A DNA stretch of 64,000 bases from Haloarchaeobius amylolyticus (GTDB taxonomy: Archaea; Halobacteriota; Halobacteria; Halobacteriales; Natrialbaceae). The notes beneath the pieces were generated by a model. That model saw only the letters and a program-made list of their open reading frames with translations, searched no databases and was not told where the DNA came from. Each line of letters starts with the position of its first letter. The stretch's first letter is position 1. The DNA is taken from the NCBI RefSeq assembly GCF_026616195.1, contig NZ_JANHDH010000003.1, positions 558,001-622,000 of the forward strand, in the 5' to 3' direction. This document shows, piece after piece, positions 54,127 through 63,274 of the stretch. Both the position numbers and the translations under genes were made by a program.

Positions 54127-55104
54127 ATGAGCAAACTCTCGCCCGCGGACCTGGAGCGCTACATCTTCTCACGGACGGGCGCGGCCAGCGACGACCTCCT
54201 GGTCGGCGCCGGCTACGGCGAGGACGCCGCGGCCATCGCCACCGACGAGGGGACCATGGTCGTGAGCACCGACCCCATCTCGCTCGCGGCCGACCGCATC
54301 GGGACGCTCGGGGTCGCCATCGCCAGCAACGACGTGGCGGCCTGTGGCGGCGTCCCGGAGTGGCTCGTGAGCACCATCCTGCTGCCGGAGCCCGACGTCG
54401 ACCTCCTCGACGAGATCACGGCCCAGCTCGACGCCGAGGCCAGCCGTCTGGGAATCACCATCATCGGCGGCCACACCGAGACCGTCGCGGGACTGGAGCG
54501 CCCGCTCCTCTCGCTCACCTGCATGGGGCCGACCGACCGGTACGTCCCGACCAGCGGGGCGACCCCCGGCGACACCGTGATTCTCACGAAGGGCGCCGGC
54601 ATCGAGGCGACGGCGGTCCTCGCGACCGACTTCGGTGCGGACCTCGCCGAGGCAGGCGTCGATTCGGAGACCGTCGAGCGCGCCGCGGGGTTCTTCGACG
54701 ACATCAGCGTCCTCCCCGATTCGGCGGTCCTCGCGCCCGTCGCGACCGCGATGCACGACCCGACCGAGGGCGGCGTCCTCAACGGGCTGGTCGAACTCGC
54801 CTGCGCCTCTGGCGTCAGGCTCGAAGTGGACAGCGAGGACGTCGGCGTCCGCCCCGAGACCCGCACCCTCTGTGCAGCGATGGACGTCGACCCGGTCCGG
54901 GTCCTCGGCTCCGGCGCGCTGCTGGCGGCCGTCCCCGAAGACGACGCCGAATCGGTACTCTCGGCGCTGGAATCGGAAGGCATCGAGGCGACCGCCCTCA
55001 CCGCGGTCGAGGCGGCAGCCGACGAGGACGAGGTGGGCGTCATCTACGACGGCCAGCACTACGCCGGCAGCGTCGACGACGACATGTACGACCTCTGGGA
55101 CTGA
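54127..55104 (+). CDS. AIR synthase (PurM/HypE/ThiL-like) family protein
   Basis: 325 residues. GYGEDAAAIATDEG and VVSTDPISLAADRIGTLGVAIASNDVAACGG (ATP and metal site), then THIGGHTE-like IIGGHTETV and TKGAGIEATAV. Close in layout to the HypE-like members without the C-terminal Cys of true HypE, so probably not a hydrogenase maturation factor. An unknown ATP-dependent step is the safest call. Confidence 0.86.
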   Translation: MSKLSPADLERYIFSRTGAASDDLLVGAGYGEDAAAIATDEGTMVVSTDPISLAADRIGTLGVAIASNDVAACGGVPEWLVSTILLPEPDVDLLDEITAQLDAEASRLGITIIGGHTETVAGLERPLLSLTCMGPTDRYVPTSGATPGDTVILTKGAGIEATAVLATDFGADLAEAGVDSETVERAAGFFDDISVLPDSAVLAPVATAMHDPTEGGVLNGLVELACASGVRLEVDSEDVGVRPETRTLCAAMDVDPVRVLGSGALLAAVPEDDAESVLSALESEGIEATALTAVEAAADEDEVGVIYDGQHYAGSVDDDMYDLWD

Positions 55105-55176
55105 GCCGGGCTGGGTCGTCGCCGGCCGCCGTCGGCGACCACAACACTTGATTCGGCCTCTCCCCTACCGCCAGCT

Positions 55177-55968
55177 ATGCCCCACGTCTCCCGGCTGCTC
55201 GTCCATCCCGTCAAGTCGCTCGACCCCCACCCCGTCGACGCGGTCGACATCAACAACGGCGCCCTGCGCCACGACCGGGAGTACGCCATCGTCGACGGGA
55301 ACCGGGAGTTCGTCAACGGGAAGCGCGAACCCGCCATCCACCGAATCCGGAGCGAGTACGACCACGAGACGCGGACGCTCCGGGTGCGCGAACAGGGCGA
55401 CGACGAGTGGGAGTCGTTCCGCATGGACGCCGACCGGGGCGAGCTGAACGCGTGGCTCTCCGGCGTGTTCGACTACCCCGTGAGCGTCGTCCGGGACGCC
55501 AGCGGCGGGATGCCCGACGACACGACCGCCGACGGCCCGACCGTTATCGCCTGGGAGACGGTTGCAGCCGTCGCCGATTGGTTCGACGACATCGGCCCCG
55601 AGGAGATGCTGCGTCGCCTCCGACCGAACGTGGTCGTCGAGGCCGGCGAGGCGTTCTGGGAGGACCGCCTCTACGCCGACCGCGAGTCGGTCCGCGAGTT
55701 CACCATCGGCGACGTGGAGGTGCGCGGGCACAACCCCTGCCAGCGCTGCGTGGTGCCGTCGCGCGACCCGGACACCGGCGAGGAGACCGACGGCTTCCGC
55801 GAACGATTCGTGACGAAGCGCGAGGAGACCCTGCCGGCGTGGGCGGCCCACGACTGGTTCGACCACCACTTCCGGGTGATGGTGAACACCTCGATTCCGG
55901 AGTCTGAGTGGGGGAAGGTGGTGGCGGTCGGTGACGAGGTCGAACTCGGGGACGAACGATCCGTCTGA
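55177..55968 (+). CDS. MOSC domain protein
   Basis: 263 residues. N-terminal MOSC_N barrel (LLVHPVKSLDPHPVDAVDI) and MOSC core with LRPNVVVEAGEAFWEDRL and the conserved Cys in GHNPCQRCVVPSRDPDTGE. The family handles sulfur on the molybdenum cofactor (MOCOS C-terminus, mARC/YiiM). No other molybdenum gene is near. Begins 72 bp after the PurM-like gene, same strand. Confidence 0.9.
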   Translation: MPHVSRLLVHPVKSLDPHPVDAVDINNGALRHDREYAIVDGNREFVNGKREPAIHRIRSEYDHETRTLRVREQGDDEWESFRMDADRGELNAWLSGVFDYPVSVVRDASGGMPDDTTADGPTVIAWETVAAVADWFDDIGPEEMLRRLRPNVVVEAGEAFWEDRLYADRESVREFTIGDVEVRGHNPCQRCVVPSRDPDTGEETDGFRERFVTKREETLPAWAAHDWFDHHFRVMVNTSIPESEWGKVVAVGDEVELGDERSV

Positions 55969-56052
55969 ACGGTCTGGTTCCTGCCTCGCTGAATCACTGG
56001 AAAAACGCAAGCGTGCTGTCCCGTACCGGCCCGCCGGTCGGGTTTCGTGGGC

Positions 56053-56385
56053 TCAGACGATGCGAACCCGACTGCGGGACTCTCTCGCCTCGGAGACGAT
56101 TTCGGACATCCGCTGGACGAAGTCGTCCCGTTGCTCTGCGAACCGGTCGCGACTGTACGCCTCGACCTCGTCGGTGATGCGGTGCATCAGTTCCTCGGCC
56201 GCCGTCGCTGCCGCCTCCCCATCCTCGAAGGCGAGCGGTTCGAACACGTTCTTGTGGCGCCGACCGTTCTCCTCGGCCGTCATCACCAGCACCTCGTGGC
56301 GCTCCTCCTCGTCGTGCTCCCAGCGAAGCACCTCGACCTGCACCGTCGCGTTCTCGGTCACCTCGTAGGTGTACCTGACTCCCAT
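56053..56385 (-). CDS. Hypothetical acidic protein
   Basis: 110 residues from ATG 56385 (MGVRYTYEVTENATVQVEVLRWEHDEEERHEVLVM); strands followed by two long helices (about 55-105). No family is recognised. An upstream ATG at 56451 would add 22 residues and lies about 25 bases after a TTATAT box, so the longer form remains possible. Confidence 0.65.
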   Translation of the reverse strand: MGVRYTYEVTENATVQVEVLRWEHDEEERHEVLVMTAEENGRRHKNVFEPLAFEDGEAAATAAEELMHRITDEVEAYSRDRFAEQRDDFVQRMSEIVSEARESRSRVRIV

Positions 56386-56537
56386 GCTGTTCGCCGTCTC
56401 CGTGTGGTCGCTCTCCCAACCCCCGGGCGCGACTGCGCTCCGAACGAGCATGGGAACAGGTAACACACGCGGCCATATAACTCCCCACCCGCGCTGATAA
56501 AGGCAATTGAAGAGGCGTCGGGGCTTATCCAGACGCG

Positions 56538-57191
56538 ATGACAGACGCGACCGACGCCACCGGTGAGGACGGCAGCATCACCCCGGCCGCACCCGACGAG
56601 TTCGGCCTCGTGCAGGTGTTCTGGGGCGACGGGAAGGGGAAGACAACGGCCGCGATGGGGATGGGCCTCCGCGCTGCGGGCCGTGGCTACCGCGTCCACA
56701 TGCTCCAGTTCATGAAAGGCGGCGCGGACAGCGTCGAGGACGCCCCCGGCGAGTACCGCGCCATCGACGCCCTCCCGGGCTTCAGCTACGAGAACACGGG
56801 CCACTACGGGTGGCACGGCTTCCACGACGGGAGCGACGACGACGAGCACGCCGCACAGGCGCGTGCTGGCCTCGCAAGGGCTCGGGAGCTGGTCGAAGCC
56901 TGCCAGCGTGCAGACCTCACGGCGCCGATTCCCCTCGACGGCGACCCCGACGACGGGGTCCACATGCTCGTCCTCGACGAGATCGTCTACGCCGGGAACC
57001 GCGGACTGGTGGACACCGACGACGTCCTCGACCTGCTCGCGGATGCCCCCGACGACCTCGAACTCGTGCTCACCGGTGGGCACGAGGACCCCGACTGGCT
57101 CACCGGGGTCGCAGACCTCGTCACCAACGTCCGCAAGGTCGAGCACCCTATCGAGGCCGGCCAGGGTGCCCGGAAGGGAACGGAGTACTGA
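56538..57191 (+). CDS. cobO: Cob(I)yrinic acid a,c-diamide adenosyltransferase
   Basis: 217 residues. Walker A FWGDGKGKTTAAMGMGLRAAG, QFMKGG, the cobalamin-near YGWHGF and Walker B-like HMLVLDEIVYA, then LTGGHEDPDWL; the CobA/CobO/BtuR pattern. It attaches the 5'-deoxyadenosyl group to corrinoid for coenzyme B12. No other cob gene is in the window, so it serves remote synthesis or salvage genes. Confidence 0.92.
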   Translation: MTDATDATGEDGSITPAAPDEFGLVQVFWGDGKGKTTAAMGMGLRAAGRGYRVHMLQFMKGGADSVEDAPGEYRAIDALPGFSYENTGHYGWHGFHDGSDDDEHAAQARAGLARARELVEACQRADLTAPIPLDGDPDDGVHMLVLDEIVYAGNRGLVDTDDVLDLLADAPDDLELVLTGGHEDPDWLTGVADLVTNVRKVEHPIEAGQGARKGTEY

Positions 57192-57379
57192 AACACCAGT
57201 GGTAATCATGCATAGCCATTAACTGGTGGTGTGCGGTAGCACGTAGTGCCCCGATTCTGGGCACTCCGGCACCCGGAACGGACCCACCACGAAGGGGGAG
57301 GGTTCGGACCGGCGTTGCGACCACGTACAGCCGTCCCGTCCTGCGTTCCGTTGCCCCCGGGCTGACGACATTCCCCTGG

Positions 57380-57775
57380 TCAGTCCGGTGGGTCGACGGG
57401 CCCGATGTACGCGTTCTTCCAGGTGTCTCCCGCCCGCCACTGCCAGTAGTAGTAGCGATAGCCCGGCTTCGTCTCCTTGACCGTGACGTAGGCCCCCTGC
57501 GCCGGGACCGCCTCGTAGTCGGCAGGGTCGGTCGAGAGACCGCGGTCTTCCAGTCCCTGGAGTTCGTCCTCGTCGACTGGCTCGCCGGCCTGGTCGACTG
57601 GCTCGTCGCGGGCCTTCAGCCGTTTCCACGCGGCCAGGTCGCGGGCGTAGGTCGCGATGGCGTCCAGTCGCTCCGGGGACTGCCTCTCCAGCGGGTCGAG
57701 CACGTACGAGGGGAGTTCCGGCGGGGCGGGGCGGTCTGGCGGCGTCGGTGGATTCGGAGAATCGTCGTCGGCCAT
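57380..57775 (-). CDS. Hypothetical protein (DUF6788-like end)
   Basis: 131 residues from ATG 57775. N-terminus Pro-rich and disordered (NPPTPPDRPAPPELPSYV), middle helical, C-terminus VKETKPGYRYYYWQWRAGDTWKNAYIGPV, an aromatic strand pair like that in DUF6788-type proteins often linked to mobile or DNA-handling functions. I hold that likeness loosely. Confidence 0.6.
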   Translation of the reverse strand: MADDDSPNPPTPPDRPAPPELPSYVLDPLERQSPERLDAIATYARDLAAWKRLKARDEPVDQAGEPVDEDELQGLEDRGLSTDPADYEAVPAQGAYVTVKETKPGYRYYYWQWRAGDTWKNAYIGPVDPPD

Positions 57776-57935
57776 AGTTACCCCACGGTTCGAATGTATT
57801 TCAATCGTGGGGTAACTCGGGCTGACCCCGGCTCTCTGGCCGTCCTCCTGTTTGCCATCCTCACTTTCGTTCCGACGTTGCATCCAGCACACCATCCCGC
57901 GAATCCTTCATCAGCCCTGTCGCCGAGAACCAGTC

Positions 57936-58961
57936 ATGGACAGGCGCCTCGAACTCCTCCCGGTCGTCGCCGGTGTCGGCTTCGGTCTGCTGGCCACCCT
58001 CGTCACCACGTTCCCCGCGGCCGCGACCCTCCGGACCCTCGTCCTGGCACAGGCATCGCTGCTGGCCATCGTGGTCTCCGTCTCGCTGCTCTCCATCCAG
58101 GTCGCCGGCGACGCCACACCACTCGTCTCCTACATCTACCGGTCGCGTGGCTACCAGGACATCATCGCACGGTTCGGGCTCTCCATCGTCGTCTCCCTCG
58201 CCCTGTTCGGCGTGGTCGGGGCGCTCGGGGGCGGCCTCCCGCAGGGCATCGCGGTCGGGCTGGGCGTCGCCCTCGCGGCGTGGAGTTTCCTCGCACTGCT
58301 GGCCGTCGAGAACCGGTTGCTCGCGTTCATCGACCCCGAACCCGTGCTGGAGGAACTCGTCGATGCCGTCTCCTTCGAGCGATTCGACCGCTTCGACTCC
58401 GACCGGGTCGAACGCGGCGTCGTCGGCCGGAACCCGGTCCTCGAGATATACCAGCTCGCCCGCCGCAAACTCGACAGTTACGACGAATACGGGGCGCTCC
58501 GGGCGGTCGTCGCGCTCGACAGGGCGACGGTGCGCATCATCGAGGGCTACGCGGCCACCCCGCCCGAGGGTCGTGCCGACTCCCTCGACAGCCTCCACAA
58601 ACTGTTCGACTACTGGGACCAGATCGCCGCCGCGGCCGTCGAGGACGGGGCCGACGACGTGCTCCACGCCATCGTCGACGCCGAGGCCACGGCGGCCATC
58701 ACCGCCATCGAGCACGAACTTCCCGACGTACCGGTCCACGCGGTCGAGGCGCTCGGGCGCTTCCGGCGTCTGGCAGTAGAGGCTGACCGGGGCGAGCCCC
58801 GGTACGACGAGGCACTGGGGCGGGTCCTCGCGGCGGCCCTCGACGCCGGTGGGGCCGACCATCCAGTCGTCGACGCAGTGCGTGCAGAACTCGACTCCGA
58901 GGCCGCTACCGGCGACCCGGAATCCCTCGCAGCAACTCTCGCGGCGGAACCTGACCGCTGA
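57936..58961 (+). CDS. Membrane protein with helical cytoplasmic part
   Basis: 341 residues from ATG 57936. Four hydrophobic segments in the first 135 residues (one pair near 8-60, another near 85-130), then about 200 residues of predicted helices. Layout recalls DUF2254-like integral membrane proteins but without firm motif. Function unknown. Confidence 0.7.
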   Translation: MDRRLELLPVVAGVGFGLLATLVTTFPAAATLRTLVLAQASLLAIVVSVSLLSIQVAGDATPLVSYIYRSRGYQDIIARFGLSIVVSLALFGVVGALGGGLPQGIAVGLGVALAAWSFLALLAVENRLLAFIDPEPVLEELVDAVSFERFDRFDSDRVERGVVGRNPVLEIYQLARRKLDSYDEYGALRAVVALDRATVRIIEGYAATPPEGRADSLDSLHKLFDYWDQIAAAAVEDGADDVLHAIVDAEATAAITAIEHELPDVPVHAVEALGRFRRLAVEADRGEPRYDEALGRVLAAALDAGGADHPVVDAVRAELDSEAATGDPESLAATLAAEPDR

Positions 58962-58997
58962 TGGTCGGGCGAGAGACGGGTGCTGGTTCTTTTCAGG

Positions 58998-59699
58998 TCA
59001 GACCGCCGGGCCGGAGAGTTCCCCGGGCTCGGGGCGCTGCGGGAGTCCCTCGGATAGACCAACGCCCTGACCGTAGATGTACCAGGTGACCACGTTCAGG
59101 TAGAACACGGCGAGTGCGCCGAGGAAGACCCCGATCCACGGGAGGCTCCCGAGCCCGGTCGCGATGACGCCACCCACGACGTTCACGGCGAACGCGAGCA
59201 GCCACGCGATGGCGTAGGTTCCGTTCGTGGCGGCCTGCCTGAACTCGCCGAAGTCGAACGCGTCACCCATTCGCCCGGACTCCGCGAAGTGTGCGACCGC
59301 GATGGGGCTGACGTACAGGGCGACGAGCCCGACCACGAAGGCGGCGACAGACAGGGCGATGGCGAGTGCACCGACGCTCTCGAGGGCCAGTTGTCCGGTC
59401 TGGGCGTCGACCGTGATCCCTGCCAGCACCAGTGCCGTGAGCCCCAGCAGGAGTGGAATCACCAGGAACGCGAGGAGGACGAGCGTCATCTTCACGCCAT
59501 CGAGCGTGAGCTGCTTCCAGTCCTCCCAGACCGGGGGCTCGTCGTCGTTCCGGGCCGCCCGGACCACCCCGACGATGTAGCCGGAGACGATGAACAGGGG
59601 GACGACGAGGAACCCGAGCATGACCAGCAGGGTTCCGATGAGCAGTGTTCGGGCCGTGTCGTCGCTGCGACGGATGTAGGTGAGTGCCTCTTTGAGCAT
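58998..59699 (-). CDS. DUF4013 membrane protein
   Basis: 233 residues starting MLKEALTYIRRSDDTARTLLIGTLLVMLGFLVVPLFIVSGYIVGVVRAA, the DUF4013 hallmark, with DEPPVWEDWKQLTLDGVKMTLV and five or so membrane helices. Common and multi-copy in haloarchaea, function unknown. Convergent with the previous gene. Confidence 0.85.
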   Translation of the reverse strand: MLKEALTYIRRSDDTARTLLIGTLLVMLGFLVVPLFIVSGYIVGVVRAARNDDEPPVWEDWKQLTLDGVKMTLVLLAFLVIPLLLGLTALVLAGITVDAQTGQLALESVGALAIALSVAAFVVGLVALYVSPIAVAHFAESGRMGDAFDFGEFRQAATNGTYAIAWLLAFAVNVVGGVIATGLGSLPWIGVFLGALAVFYLNVVTWYIYGQGVGLSEGLPQRPEPGELSGPAV

Positions 59700-59955
59700 G
59701 GTTCTGAGTCCGCTTCGAGTCGGCGGCAGCGACGGGACCGTCGTGGACGACGTTACCGGCACGAAACCGCCGGCCGATGCCTCTAGTACGTCACCCGTGT
59801 ATATCTCTCGCAGTGGCGCTCCGGTGAGGAATCAGCCGTGCTGTCACCTGGTTCTGGGGAGTCGGGTGCAGAACCGTATTTGAACCTTCCCGGCTCGTGT
59901 ACCGCCGCCACCAGAGCCCCGAACCATGTTCGTCCAGTGTCTCGCAGGTGGAGAC

Positions 59956-60438
59956 ATGAGTCTGCAAACGGACGACATCGAACTGCACAACGCCGGCGCC
60001 GGCGCCGACGTGCTCTCGCTCGAATCTGTGGCCGACCGCCCGGCCGTCGACTCCCTCGTGGTGCTCCTCATGCGGGACTACCACTGTCCGAAGTGCAAGG
60101 CACAGGCCCGCGACATCGCCCGGCGCTACGATGAGTTCGACGCCGCGAACGCCGAGGTGATCGTGGTCCTCCCCGACGCCCCCGAGCGGACCGAGGGCTG
60201 GCTCGTCGACGAGCTGCCCTATCCACTGCTCGCGGACCCCGAGACGCGGCTTGGCACCCGGTTCGGCCAGTCGGTTCGATTCGGGCCGCTCGGCTCCCTG
60301 CACGACTTCGTCGGCCGGATGCCGGTCGCCCTCGTCCTCGACGCCGGGACGGAGTTCCTCGAACCGGTGTTCACGCACAGGGGGTCGATGCCGGCCGACC
60401 GGCCGGGTGTCGGCGACCTGCTGGCAGAGTTGCCCTGA
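59956..60438 (+). CDS. Peroxiredoxin-like (AhpC/TSA-type) thioredoxin-fold protein
   Basis: 160 residues. Thioredoxin-fold strand LVVLLMRDYHCPKCKAQARDIARRYDEF with CPKC in the active position, then VIVVLPDAPERTEGW and a cis-Pro region GRMPVALVLD. CxxC rather than the TxxC of real peroxiredoxins points to a thiol-disulfide role. ATG 59956 follows the GGTGGAG sequence. Upstream of an HxlR regulator on the same strand. Confidence 0.8.
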   Translation: MSLQTDDIELHNAGAGADVLSLESVADRPAVDSLVVLLMRDYHCPKCKAQARDIARRYDEFDAANAEVIVVLPDAPERTEGWLVDELPYPLLADPETRLGTRFGQSVRFGPLGSLHDFVGRMPVALVLDAGTEFLEPVFTHRGSMPADRPGVGDLLAELP

Positions 60439-60516
60439 CCGACTGGCTCCACGGGGAGCGACCGGTTCGGGTTTCTGCCAGTAACCTACTTACTCTTGCA
60501 TCCCGAGTTCCGAGAC

Positions 60517-60876
60517 ATGGACGAGACAGCAGACGGGAAACTGGAGGTCTGGTGTGCCGGCGAGGACTGGTGTCCGGTCACGACGACGGCCTCGCTCATC
60601 GGCAAGAAGTGGCACCCCGTCATCATCCACCGCCTCCTGAACAACGGCCCACTCGGGTTCAACGCCCTGAAAGACGACGTCGACGGTATCTCCAGCAAGG
60701 TCCTCTCGGACAGTCTCGACGACCTCGAAGAGAAGACGCTGGTCTCCCGGGAGGTCATCAGCGAGAAACCGTTCCGGGTCCACTACTCGCTGACCGACCG
60801 CGGGCAGTCGATGGAGTCCATCATCACCGAGATGGCCGAGTGGGGACAGGAACACCTCATCGAACCCGACGACTGA
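60517..60876 (+). CDS. HxlR family transcription regulator
   Basis: 119 residues. HxlR winged helix with LIGKKWHPVIIHRLLNNGPLGFNALKDDVDGISSKVLSDSLDDLEEKTLV and wing RVHYSLTDRG. Two N-terminal cysteines (EVWCAGEDWCPV) are in the place where HxlR-type redox sensors such as HypR act. Could control the thioredoxin-fold gene 78 bp upstream. Confidence 0.88.
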   Translation: MDETADGKLEVWCAGEDWCPVTTTASLIGKKWHPVIIHRLLNNGPLGFNALKDDVDGISSKVLSDSLDDLEEKTLVSREVISEKPFRVHYSLTDRGQSMESIITEMAEWGQEHLIEPDD

Positions 60877-60916
60877 GACGAAATCCTGCGGTCAGTCCGG
60901 TGGTGGTGCGTCTCCG

Positions 60917-61204
60917 TTACTCGCTCGCCCCGTTCTTGATCGCCTTCGCGAGGATTGGATGCAACCGCGGGTCGCCATCCTCGGTCCTGGTGATGAGCGG
61001 TTCGCCACCGAGTCGCTCCTCGAGCGTCCCGAGCCGTTTCTCCACGGTCCGGTCGGTGTAGCCCGTCTCGTCTACCAGTTCCTCCAGCGTGAGTGGACCG
61101 TCGGCCGCGGCGAGGGCGCGGGCGATGTCGTACTCCGACTGGACGTACTCGGACGCCATCTTGGCGGCCAACCGCTCGACTTCGGGCGGAACCTCGTCTG
61201 TCAT
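60917..61204 (-). CDS. Small winged-helix protein
   Basis: 95 residues. A helix-turn-helix (LTLEELVDETGYTDRTVEKRLGTLEERLG) is preceded by a helical N-terminus (VERLAAKMASEYVQSEYDIARALA). Likely a DNA-binding regulator; no named family. Between the HxlR gene and the PIN-ATPase gene, opposite strand. Confidence 0.75.
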   Translation of the reverse strand: MTDEVPPEVERLAAKMASEYVQSEYDIARALAAADGPLTLEELVDETGYTDRTVEKRLGTLEERLGGEPLITRTEDGDPRLHPILAKAIKNGASE

Positions 61205-61348
61205 ACCCCGACTCTACTCACCCCCCGTTCGTAAAACTCCCGCGCGAATCCTCGGGCCGCCAGTGGATTCGAGGGGGTATCGTTCAGGTGGGCCGACACG
61301 AACTGCCGTCAGCACGCACGATATCCTCACTGCCGCCGTATATCCGGT

Positions 61349-63196
61349 ATGAACGTCGTCCCAGACACGAGCGTGGTCGTCGACGGCCGGGTCTCCGAGC
61401 GCGTCGAGAACGGGTCGTTCGCCGACGCCGCCGTGTTCGTCCCCGGCATCGTCGTGGACGAACTCGAATCGCAGGCGAATCGGGGGAAGGAGACGGGGTG
61501 GGACGGGCTCGACGAACTCGACCGGCTCGCCCGACTCGCCGACGAGGGACGCATCGAGTTCCAGTACGTCGATTCCCCGCCGGCAGAGAGCGGCCGCGGA
61601 AGCAGCTACAGCGGGACGAACGACGCCATCATCCGGCACGTCGCCGCCGACCACGACGCCCTCCTGTTCACCAGCGACCGCGTCCAGGCGCGAGTCGCCG
61701 AGGCCCGGGGCATCGCGGTCGAGTACGTGGAACCCTACGTCCCCAGTTTCGCCCTCCCCATCGCCTCCTTCTTCGACGACCAGACGATGAGCGTCCACCT
61801 CAAGGCCGGCGTCAGACCTATGGCGAAACGGGGCCACGTCGGCGAGATGCGCTACGAGGCCATCGACGAGGACACCCTGGCTGCCGACGAGGTGCGCCAG
61901 TACGCCCACGACATCCTCGATTCAGCCCGCCGGAGCGACGAGGCGTTCGTCGAGCTGGACGAACGCGGCATGCAGATCGTCCAGTTCGGCGCGTACCGCA
62001 TCGCCATCGCCCGCCCGCCGTTCAGCGACGACTGGGAGATCACGGCGGTCCGCGCGCTCGTCCAGACCGACCTCGACGAGTACGACCACGCCGCGGAACT
62101 GGAGTCTCGCCTGCTCGAAGGCAAGCGCGGCGTCCTCGTCGCGGGCGCACCCGGCGCCGGGAAGTCCACGCTCGCCCAGGCCATCGCGCGCTTCCTCGGC
62201 GACAACGGGAACGTCGTGAAGACGATGGAGAAGCCCCGCGACCTGCAGGTCGGGCCCGAGATCACCCAGTACACCGCCCTCGGCGGTCGGATGGACAGGA
62301 CCGCCGACTCGCTCCTGCTCGTCAGACCCGACTACACCATCTTCGACGAGGTCCGCAAGACCAGCGACTTCCGGGTGTTCGCCGACATGCGACTCGCCGG
62401 CGTCGGCATGGTCGGCGTCGTCCACGCCTCCCGGGCCATCGACGCCCTCCAGCGCCTCGTCGGTCGCGTCGAGTTCGGCATGATCCCCCAGATCGTCGAT
62501 ACCGTGGTGTACGTCGAGGACGGCCGCATCCAGACCGTCTACGACATCGAGACCGAGGTGAAACTCCCCGAGGGGATGACCTCGATGGACCTCACCCGGC
62601 CCGTCATCACGGTCCGGGACTTCGAGACGGAGGCGCTGGCGTACGAACTCTACCTCTTCAGCCGGCAGGTCGTCACCGTCCCGGTCGCTGGCGAACCGGA
62701 GACGGAATCCGAATCCGGTGTCTCCCGGCTCGCCCGACGAGAGATCGAGCGCGAGATACGGTCGATGGCGCGCGGGCACGTCGTGGTCGACCTGCAGTCA
62801 GACGACCGCGCCGTCGTCTACGTCGATGCCGACGACATCGCCGCGGTCATCGGTCCCGGCGGGGACCGCATCGACGCGGTCGAGGACCGCCTGGGGCTGG
62901 ACATCGACGTCCGGACCCACGAGGAATGGCAAGGCCCGAAAGCCGCCCTCGACGAGGACGAGACCGTCAGCCAGTCCGCGGTCTCGCCCGAGTTCACCCC
63001 CCACCACGTCGTCCTCCCGACGCCGGTCTCGACCGGCGAGACCGCCGACGTGTACGTCGATGAGACCTACCTTCTCACGGCGACGGCCGGCCGAGGCGGC
63101 GAGATTCGCGTCTCCCGCGGCAGTGACGTCGGCGAACGACTGGAAGACGCCATCGACGACGGCCGCCACGTCAGCGTCCGGTGGGAAGCGGAGTAG
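61349..63196 (+). CDS. PIN-ATPase-KH domain protein
   Basis: 615 residues. PIN nuclease-like domain (about 1-130; NVVPDTSVVVDGR, VVDELESQA, DHDALLFTSDRVQA), PilT/VirB11-like ATPase (about 240-420; Walker A GAPGAGKSTLAQA, Walker B YTIFDEVRK), and a C-terminal KH-like RNA-binding segment with IGPGGDRI near 505 and a TRAM-like end. The order is the known archaeal PINc/ATPase family. RNA handling or decay is likely; not shown. ATG 61349 fits the start of the PIN fold. Confidence 0.9.
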   Translation: MNVVPDTSVVVDGRVSERVENGSFADAAVFVPGIVVDELESQANRGKETGWDGLDELDRLARLADEGRIEFQYVDSPPAESGRGSSYSGTNDAIIRHVAADHDALLFTSDRVQARVAEARGIAVEYVEPYVPSFALPIASFFDDQTMSVHLKAGVRPMAKRGHVGEMRYEAIDEDTLAADEVRQYAHDILDSARRSDEAFVELDERGMQIVQFGAYRIAIARPPFSDDWEITAVRALVQTDLDEYDHAAELESRLLEGKRGVLVAGAPGAGKSTLAQAIARFLGDNGNVVKTMEKPRDLQVGPEITQYTALGGRMDRTADSLLLVRPDYTIFDEVRKTSDFRVFADMRLAGVGMVGVVHASRAIDALQRLVGRVEFGMIPQIVDTVVYVEDGRIQTVYDIETEVKLPEGMTSMDLTRPVITVRDFETEALAYELYLFSRQVVTVPVAGEPETESESGVSRLARREIEREIRSMARGHVVVDLQSDDRAVVYVDADDIAAVIGPGGDRIDAVEDRLGLDIDVRTHEEWQGPKAALDEDETVSQSAVSPEFTPHHVVLPTPVSTGETADVYVDETYLLTATAGRGGEIRVSRGSDVGERLEDAIDDGRHVSVRWEAE

Positions 63197-63274
63197 CTGG
63201 CACCCTGTGGCGTGATTCGCCAGTCCAGCGACATCCTGCGGCACGCTCATTCCGTCAGGTAGCGTAGTTCCCGC

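Noticed and set aside
54127-55104. Hydrogenase maturation factor HypE
   Set aside because: The C-terminal Cys needed for CN ligand synthesis is not present and no hyp or hydrogenase gene is nearby.
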